Shown: one piece after another, positions 1 through 3,757 of the stretch
Position numbering within the stretch: the stretch's first letter is position 1
How the letters are laid out: every line of letters starts with the position of its first letter
Origin: Nitrospirae bacterium UBA4572
Lineage (GTDB): Bacteria > Nitrospirota > Leptospirillia > Leptospirillales > Leptospirillaceae
DNA: 6,122 nt
Assembly (NCBI GenBank): GCA_002387725.1
Contig: DGKK01000036.1
Coordinates: 4,041-10,162 of the forward strand
Direction: 5' to 3'
The notes under the pieces: generated by a model
The model's input: the letters and a program-made list of their open reading frames with translations, nothing else
What the model was told of the DNA's origin: nothing
Databases searched by the model: none
Made by a program: the position numbers and the translations under genes

Positions 1-397
1 CATAGATGTCGATCGGCCAGGCGTATTCCGAATATTCGCGTCCGGAGTTGATCCCGAGGTCAAGGGAGATGTCGGCGATGATGATCCCCAGGTTCCACAG
101 CCAGATGTTCATGACCCCCAGCCGCTCGCTCCAGAGCTTGGTTCCGCAGAGGAGCGGTGTCATGTAGAACATGGCCGCGGCGAAGGCCATGGAGATCCAG
201 GCGTAGATCACCGTCAGGACGTGGACCGGCCGGATGTGGCCGAAGTTCAGGTAGGGAGTCCCCGAAAGGACATCCGGGTAAGAGAGCTTGAGCGAGGTGA
301 CGAACCCCAGGGTCGTCCCCATGGCCAGCCAGAAGACCGACGAAATGATCGCCGTCTTGGCCGCCGTCCCCGATGGAATGGTCTTTTTTGATGTCAT
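1..397 (-). CDS. ccoN: cbb3-type cytochrome c oxidase subunit I, N-terminal part (runs off left edge)
   Basis: Catalytic heme-copper subunit of a cbb3-type terminal oxidase, an inner-membrane enzyme that reduces O2 with electrons from c-type cytochromes and pumps protons. Only the first 132 codons are present; the family is about 470-500 residues. Translating the minus strand from the ATG at 397-395 gives a first hydrophobic segment at about residues 14-36. Next come the motif NFGHIRPVH (residues 51-59), where H59 matches the low-spin heme b ligand of CcoN, a second membrane segment at about 58-82 and a third at about 95-115. The stretch REYSEYAWPIDIY (120-132) matches the CcoN signature around the EY...WPIDI motif. 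An AGGA Shine-Dalgarno (plus positions 405-408) lies 7 bases before the ATG and supports this start. The other oxidase subunits would lie to the left. Subunit type is inferred from these motifs without a database comparison. Confidence 0.9.
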   Translation of the reverse strand, partial: MTSKKTIPSGTAAKTAIISSVFWLAMGTTLGFVTSLKLSYPDVLSGTPYLNFGHIRPVHVLTVIYAWISMAFAAAMFYMTPLLCGTKLWSERLGVMNIWLWNLGIIIADISLDLGINSGREYSEYAWPIDIY

Positions 398-404
398 CTT
401 CTTA

Positions 405-408
405 TCCT
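405..408 (-). promoter_or_regulatory. Shine-Dalgarno of ccoN
   Basis: Read on the minus strand this is AGGA, 7 bases upstream of the ATG at 397. It fixes the ccoN start. No convincing -35/-10 pair was found further upstream on the minus strand. Confidence 0.6.
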
Positions 409-711
409 CATGTTTCCGTATCATGTATTCCAGGAGAAAGATTTTCCCTCCTTGGGCCCTCACCGGCCCGTCGAAGGAAAAAGCTTCAGGAAAGAGCGGA
501 GAGTTCGGACTTTCCCGGATCCTGGAGAGAGAGAGGCGACAGAGGGAAATTCTTCCCCTCATTCTTTGAGTGTGAGATCAGTCCGGAGAGGTCTTCAAGT
601 TGCAATCTTTTATCCAGCGCATAAGAAAGGATCATGAGGAAAAAGGCGCGGGGAGGGTCATGGCAGGGCCGGGCAGGATCGGAGGGCTCCTCTTGGGTCG
701 ACGCGGGCCGG

Positions 712-746
712 CCGCCCCTCTCCCGTCAGGAGAGAGAGCCTGGCGG
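712..746. repeat. Composite hairpin A (CTCTCC/GGAGAG tip)
   Basis: The lower stem is CCGCC (712-716) with GGCGG (742-746). The upper stem is CTCTCC (718-723) with GGAGAG (729-734), around a CGTCA loop. The tip resembles the hairpin at 1631-1649, while the lower stems differ. No T-run follows, so it is not a standard terminator. Confidence 0.45.
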
Positions 747-891
747 AGCCGGGCCGGGAAGGAGCCGGAACGGGGGGCGGAAGGCCGGGGGGACGGAGGG
801 GGAGGGGATCGCGGAGCCATGGGCGCGGGATTTTTTCGGGCCCTTTCGCCCCACCAAGGAGTCAGGCAAAACTCCCGCCACCGTCTTCATT

Positions 892-953
892 GTTCCTCGG
901 CCGGGCGAGCGTATCGCCCGATGCGGAAAGTGTGACGCGGCGGGGCGAGGAAC
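892..953. repeat. Nested inverted repeat, possible branched RNA fold
   Basis: The closing arms GTTCCTCG (892-899) and CGAGGAAC (946-953) are perfectly complementary over 8 bases. Just inside lies a 7-base hairpin, CGGGCGA (902-908) with TCGCCCG (914-920), around a GCGTA loop. The remaining 25 bases could form only a weak second arm (GCG 923-925 with CGC 936-938). It matches no RNA family I know. Confidence 0.4.
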
Positions 954-1360
954 GGGGGATCGGGGCCTTTGTCCAGTCTGTGGATCGGAGTCAGGGAGGT
1001 CGAGCTCTCTCCTCCGGCTTGTCGGTCCCTTGCCGGCCCAGGACCTTTTCAGAGCCGGGAGGCCTCCTGTCGCGACAACCATCGACCGCCCCTCCCTTCG
1101 TTCCTGCCCAAGACTCTTCGTTTGGAGCCCCCACCACCATGGGGGTCGGCCCCGGTCTTCTCATTCTCTCCCCGAGGAGAAGAGAGGGTCTTGGTCGTCC
1201 GGGGACGGGCCCGGAAGGGGCCAGAAGAGGCCGGAAGAAGAGGAGGGCACGCCAGTCTTTCTCTTTCCTCGCCCATTCTCTCTCCTCTCCCTCATGCCCT
1301 CTTCCCGGCAGTCCTGTTTCCTCCCTGCGGTTTCAGCAGTGATTTTGTCGAAGAATCCGG

Positions 1361-1366
1361 TACAAT
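1361..1366 (+). promoter_or_regulatory. Possible -10 box (TACAAT)
   Basis: TACAAT differs from the sigma-70 -10 consensus at one base and stands out in this GC-rich region. It lies about 330 bases upstream of the M50 protease. The -35 position at 16-18 bases spacing (AGTGAT/GTGATT) is poor, so this is a weak candidate. If used, the protease mRNA would carry a long leader containing the hairpins at 1391-1410, 1537-1568 and 1621-1660. Confidence 0.25.
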
Positions 1367-1390
1367 AGGGGATCAGGGCGACCGGGTGCC

Positions 1391-1410
1391 GAACCGGCCC
1401 TCTCCGGTTC
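1391..1410. repeat. Hairpin, 7-base stem GAACCGG/CCGGTTC
   Basis: A perfect 7-base inverted repeat (1391-1397 with 1404-1410) encloses a CCCTCT loop. It lies about 25 bases downstream of the TACAAT box. No immediate T-tract follows, so it is not a clear terminator. Confidence 0.45.
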
Positions 1411-1536
1411 CTCTGTGCGAAAGGCGTGTTTTGTTCGAGGCGTCTTCTCCCGGGAGCTTCCGGGAAGATCCTGGCTTCGGGTGTCGCGGAGCGGTTCTCC
1501 CCGGAGGGAGTTCTCCCGATTTTGGGACGGGCTTTT

Positions 1537-1568
1537 GCGGCCGGCCTCCCTGTCCGGGAGAGAGCCGC
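1537..1568. repeat. Composite hairpin B (CTCCC/GGGAG tip)
   Basis: The lower stem is GCGGC (1537-1541) with GCCGC (1564-1568). The upper stem is CTCCC (1546-1550) with GGGAG (1556-1560), around a TGTCC loop. The architecture is the same as the hairpins at 712-746 and 1621-1660. Confidence 0.4.
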
Positions 1569-1620
1569 GGGGCCTCAGGGACACGACGGGGTAAGAGAGA
1601 AAGAGACAGACAATCGGCAG

Positions 1621-1660
1621 GACCCGTTCCCCCTCTCCCGGCAGGGAGATGGAACGGGTC
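1621..1660. repeat. Composite hairpin C, perfect 10-base lower stem, upstream of the M50 gene
   Basis: GACCCGTTCC (1621-1630) is an exact reverse complement of GGAACGGGTC (1651-1660). Inside it, TCTCCC (1634-1639) pairs with GGGAGA (1644-1649) around a GGCA loop. This is the strongest structure in the region. It ends 16 bases before the GGGAG ribosome site of the M50 gene (1677-1681), so it would sit in the 5' leader of that mRNA. No T-tract follows. Confidence 0.55.
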
Positions 1661-1676
1661 CCCAAAGAGTCACAAC

Positions 1677-1681
1677 GGGAG
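1677..1681 (+). promoter_or_regulatory. Shine-Dalgarno (GGGAG) favouring a TTG start for the M50 gene
   Basis: GGGAG lies 10 bases before an in-frame TTG at 1692. The in-frame ATG at 1719 has AGGGA directly abutting it, which is too close to work. The ribosome site therefore favours TTG, although codon preference favours ATG. Confidence 0.4.
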
Positions 1682-1691
1682 TTCTCTGACA

Positions 1692-2408
1692 TTGGATCAT
1701 CTACATCTGGCCGAGGGAATGGCCTGGCTCACGGGGATCGGAACGGAGATCCTCGTCGTCGGGGTTCCGCTCCTTTTTGCCGTGACCTTCCACGAGCTGG
1801 CCCACGGGGTGGTGGCGAACCGGTTCGGGGATCCGTCGGCGCGCTATGCGGGGCGCCTGACGTTGAATCCCCTGGCCCACGTGGACCCCTTCGGAACGAT
1901 CCTCCTTCCCCTGATGCTGCTCCTTCTCCATACGGGATTCCTCTTCGGGTACGCCAAGCCCGTTCCGGTCAACCCCGCCAACCTTCGCCATCCCCGACGG
2001 GATATGGTCTTTGTCGCCCTGGCCGGCCCCCTCTCGAACATCCTCATGGCCTTCCTCTTCATGTCCCTTCTCCATGGGCTGAACGGGATGGACGGAGGTC
2101 TGGGAGTCGGGGGAGGGGAGGGCTCCGCCCTCTCCCTCCTCTCCGACCTCTGCCGGATGGGCATCGAGATCAACGTCGTCCTCTTCGTCTTCAATCTGAT
2201 CCCGCTTCCCCCGCTTGATGGGGGACGGGTGCTGGCCGGCCTTCTTCCTCCCCGGCCGGCCCTGGCCCTTTCCCGGATCGAGCCCTACGGGGTTCTCCTC
2301 GTCATGGCCCTCGTCGTCCTCGATCCCTACATCGGGATCATGTCCCGTTTCGTCTGGCCGGTCATGGGAGGGCTCTCCCGGTACATCGAGACGCTGGCCG
2401 GCTCCTAG
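1692..2408 (+). CDS. Site-2 protease family (M50) membrane zinc metalloprotease
   Basis: Multi-pass membrane protein of the short bacterial S2P/M50B type (YwhC/Rv-like), thought to cut substrates within the membrane; the substrate is unknown. Numbering from the ATG at 1719 (229 residues), the zinc motif HELAH lies at 25-29 inside the first hydrophobic segment (about 11-30). The conserved block AGRLTLNPLAHVDPFGT follows at about 45-61. A second membrane stretch (about 62-78) leads to the family motif GYAKPVPVNPANLRHPRRD. Further membrane segments lie at about 103-120 and 147-163. The second metal motif NLIPLPPLDGG has N159 and the zinc-ligand D167. A last hydrophobic segment is at about 185-205. 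The start is either TTG 1692 (good ribosome site, chosen here, 238 residues) or ATG 1719. The reading frame stays open far upstream, but that part is low-complexity and unlike the family. trpS follows 144 bases downstream on the same strand. Confidence 0.88.
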   Translation: MDHLHLAEGMAWLTGIGTEILVVGVPLLFAVTFHELAHGVVANRFGDPSARYAGRLTLNPLAHVDPFGTILLPLMLLLLHTGFLFGYAKPVPVNPANLRHPRRDMVFVALAGPLSNILMAFLFMSLLHGLNGMDGGLGVGGGEGSALSLLSDLCRMGIEINVVLFVFNLIPLPPLDGGRVLAGLLPPRPALALSRIEPYGVLLVMALVVLDPYIGIMSRFVWPVMGGLSRYIETLAGS

Positions 2409-2458
2409 CAGGGGGCGTGCTCCCGGAGGAGTGGGGGAGAAGGACCCAAGACGAGAGC

Positions 2459-2477
2459 CCTCCCGCCGACCGGGAGG
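2459..2477. repeat. Hairpin D (CCTCCCG/CGGGAGG) between the M50 gene and trpS
   Basis: A perfect 7-base stem (2459-2465 with 2471-2477) encloses a CCGAC loop in the 144-base gap before trpS. A GGAAGGGGAAAG run follows instead of Ts, so it is not a plain intrinsic terminator on the plus strand. Its CTCCC/GGGAG core matches the tips of the hairpins upstream of the M50 gene. A smaller hairpin, CTCC-CGGA-GGAG, lies at 2420-2431. Confidence 0.45.
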
Positions 2478-2541
2478 AAGGGGAAAGACAGACATTGAAA
2501 AGGCAAGACGGAAGACGTCGAAACATTGACTTCAACAGACC

Positions 2542-2547
2542 AAGGAG
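2542..2547 (+). promoter_or_regulatory. Shine-Dalgarno (AAGGAG) that sets the trpS start
   Basis: AAGGAG ends 5 bases before GTG 2553. It identifies that GTG as the start, over the in-frame TTG at 2526, which lacks a ribosome site. Confidence 0.75.
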
Positions 2548-2552
2548 CGTGT

Positions 2553-3557
2553 GTGGAAGACGAGTCAAAGGTTCCCGTGGGACGAATCGTGAGCGGCATC
2601 CAGCCCTCCGGAAGGCTGCACCTGGGCAACTACATGGGGGCACTCAGAAACTGGACCCTGCTCCAGGAGCGGCATGACTGTTTTTTCTTCATTGCCGACT
2701 GGCATGCGCTCTCCACGAACTACGAGAAGACCGACGCCCTTCGGGGCAACGTCCGGGAGCTCCTTTTGGACTTTCTCTCGGCCGGCCTCGACCCGGAGAA
2801 GTGCGTCCTCTTCCAGCAGTCTCACGTGAAGGCCCACGCCGAGCTCTATCTTCTCCTGGGCATGATGACCCCGGTGGCCTGGCTTCTGAGGAACCCCACC
2901 TACAAGGACCAGATGGCCCAGATCGAAAACCGCGATCTGGCCCAGTACGGCTTCCTCGGCTACCCGGTCCTCCAGACGGCCGACATCGTCCTCTACCGCC
3001 CCACCCATGTTCCCGTGGGACAGGACCAGATCCCGCACCTCGAGCTGGCCCGGGAGATCGTCCGCCGCTTCCACAGCCTCTACGGGGAGGTCTTTCCCGA
3101 GCCGCTTCCCCTCCTCACCGAAACCCCCAAGCTTCCCGGGCTCGACGGACGCAAGATGAGCAAGAGCTACGATAATGCGGTCTTCCTCTCGGACACCAAA
3201 GAGGCCGTGTGGGAGAAGTTCCGCACCATGGTGACCGACACCCAGAGAAAACGCCGCAGTGATCCGGGGCGTCCCGAGGTGTGCCCGGTCTTCTCCCTGC
3301 ACCAGATCTTTACCCCCAAGGAGACGGTGGCCACCATCGACCGGGAGTGCCGCACCGCCGCCATCGGCTGCATCGACTGCAAGAAGATCCTGACCGGAGA
3401 GGTCGAGGCGATCCTTGAGCCGGCCCGGGAGCGGCGCCGGGAGATCGAGGGGCAGGGGAGCGAGAGACTGAGCGACATCCTGGAGTCCGGGGCCAGGAAG
3501 GCCCGGACCGAGGCGGAGCTGACCATGGAGAAGGTTCGGGAGGCGATGAGGATTTGA
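2553..3557 (+). CDS. trpS: Tryptophanyl-tRNA synthetase, iron-sulfur cluster type
   Basis: Class I aminoacyl-tRNA synthetase (cytoplasmic, dimeric in the family) that charges tRNA-Trp with tryptophan using ATP. From GTG 2553 the protein is 334 residues, the usual length. The HIGH-type motif is HLGN at 23-26 within GIQPSGRLHLGN, and KMSKS lies at 201-205. The stretches DWHALST, NPTYKDQMAQ and PVGQDQIPHLELAREI are typical of bacterial TrpRS. The C-terminal half holds C244, C266, C273 and C276, i.e. C-x21-C-x6-C-x2-C. This is one residue shorter in the first gap than the C-x22-C-x6-C-x2-C motif I recall binding a 4Fe-4S cluster in Thermotoga maritima TrpRS. Cluster binding is therefore likely but inferred. 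The start is set by AAGGAG at 2542-2547. The gene may be cotranscribed with the M50 gene upstream. Its terminator seems to have been split by the tnpB element downstream. Confidence 0.95.
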   Translation: MEDESKVPVGRIVSGIQPSGRLHLGNYMGALRNWTLLQERHDCFFFIADWHALSTNYEKTDALRGNVRELLLDFLSAGLDPEKCVLFQQSHVKAHAELYLLLGMMTPVAWLLRNPTYKDQMAQIENRDLAQYGFLGYPVLQTADIVLYRPTHVPVGQDQIPHLELAREIVRRFHSLYGEVFPEPLPLLTETPKLPGLDGRKMSKSYDNAVFLSDTKEAVWEKFRTMVTDTQRKRRSDPGRPEVCPVFSLHQIFTPKETVATIDRECRTAAIGCIDCKKILTGEVEAILEPARERRREIEGQGSERLSDILESGARKARTEAELTMEKVREAMRI

Positions 3558-3597
3558 GAGGTGGAGAGAAAAGATGGTGAGTGTATTCCGCTTAACA

Positions 3598-3605
3598 CGC
3601 TGAGT
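3598..3605 (+). terminator. Left arm of the split trpS terminator
   Basis: CGCTGAGT lies 40 bases after the trpS stop. It is complementary to ATTCAGCG at 5002-5009 (7 pairs plus one G-T), which is followed by CATTTTTTCATTTT. The two arms are now about 1.4 kb apart, with the tnpB element between them. The assignment depends on the insertion model given under findings. Confidence 0.45.
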
Positions 3606-3607
3606 GA

Positions 3608-3616
3608 TTACAGAGA
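3608..3616 (+). repeat. 9-base direct repeat flanking the tnpB element, left copy
   Basis: TTACAGAGA here recurs exactly at 4994-5002, just outside the right end of the element. The copy contains TTAC, the target tetranucleotide recalled for IS608 of the IS200/IS605 family. IS200/IS605 elements normally make no target duplication, so the origin of the repeat is open. Confidence 0.5.
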
Positions 3617-3650
3617 GGGTCGAATGAAAAACAAAGGGGAAAAATGAGGG

Positions 3651-3680
3651 AAATCTTTAGATCCGTGGATAGAAAGGTTT
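3651..3680. repeat. Imperfect palindrome at the left end of the element
   Basis: AAATCTTT (3651-3658) pairs with AAAGGTTT (3673-3680) over 8 positions, including one G-T. Inside are AG/AG mismatches and an ATC-CGTG-GAT tip. A hairpin with internal mismatches just inside the left end is what Y1 transposases of IS200/IS605 elements recognise. A second inverted repeat, CACCAT/ATGGTG, lies at 3690-3695 and 3711-3716. Confidence 0.5.
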
Positions 3681-3741
3681 ATCTAGAAACACCATAAAGC
3701 TTCGCCATTCATGGTGGAGACATAAGGCGTGCCTCGGTTTG

Positions 3742-3750
3742 TGGTAGAAT
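3742..3750 (+). promoter_or_regulatory. Possible extended -10 box for tnpB
   Basis: TGGTAGAAT fits an extended -10 (TGN plus TAGAAT). Its expected start point, 7-8 bases on, falls at or next to the ATG at 3758, which would give an almost leaderless tnpB mRNA. The -35 region is poor. Confidence 0.3.
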
Positions 3751-3757
3751 GGAGCCC

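Larger units (their letters stand above)
398..1691. other. Long divergent intergenic region, hairpin-rich, no credible gene
   Basis: About 1.3 kb separates divergently transcribed ccoN and the M50 protease. All six frames contain open stretches, but these are rich in Arg, Gly, Pro and Ser, overlap each other on both strands and lack good ribosome sites, which is what high GC alone produces. I recognise no protein family, tRNA, rRNA, RNase P RNA or SRP RNA. The strand is strongly biased into purine and pyrimidine runs. From about 700 onward it is full of short inverted repeats, the clearest at 712-746, 892-953, 1058-1067 (a 10-base palindrome), 1128-1145, 1208-1222, 1391-1410, 1447-1456 (a palindrome), 1537-1568 and 1621-1660. 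The first part (398-700) holds little beyond the ccoN leader and a weak GGGAA/TTCCC hairpin at 544-557. The region could be a structured leader, a decayed gene or a repeat nest. Confidence 0.6.

Noticed and set aside
398..640. FNR-type site or sigma-70 promoter for ccoN
   Set aside because: No TTGAT-N4-ATCAA palindrome was found upstream of the start, and no convincing -35/-10 pair appears on the minus strand.
634..1368. Open frame of 244 codons including a CGKC...CPVC zinc-ribbon-like pattern
   Set aside because: The rest is Arg/Gly/Pro/Ser-rich with no family resemblance. It begins without a ribosome site and overlaps other equally long frames in GC-rich DNA. The two CxxC pairs are most likely chance.
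969..1691. Upstream extension of the M50 protease frame (about 240 extra codons)
   Set aside because: The extension is low-complexity, crosses the perfect hairpin at 1621-1660 and is unlike M50 proteins, which begin shortly before HExxH. A ribosome site lies at 1677.
1701..2495. Long minus-strand open frame antisense to the M50 gene
   Set aside because: It is a mirror of high-GC codon use in the real gene. It is highly charged, has no family motif, and the opposite strand carries clear catalytic motifs.
2526..2552. TTG start nine codons upstream for trpS
   Set aside because: It lacks a ribosome site, while AAGGAG is placed 5 bases before GTG 2553 and gives the usual protein length.
2565..3302. 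Long minus-strand open frame antisense to trpS
   Set aside because: Shadow of trpS; composition and overlap show no independent support.
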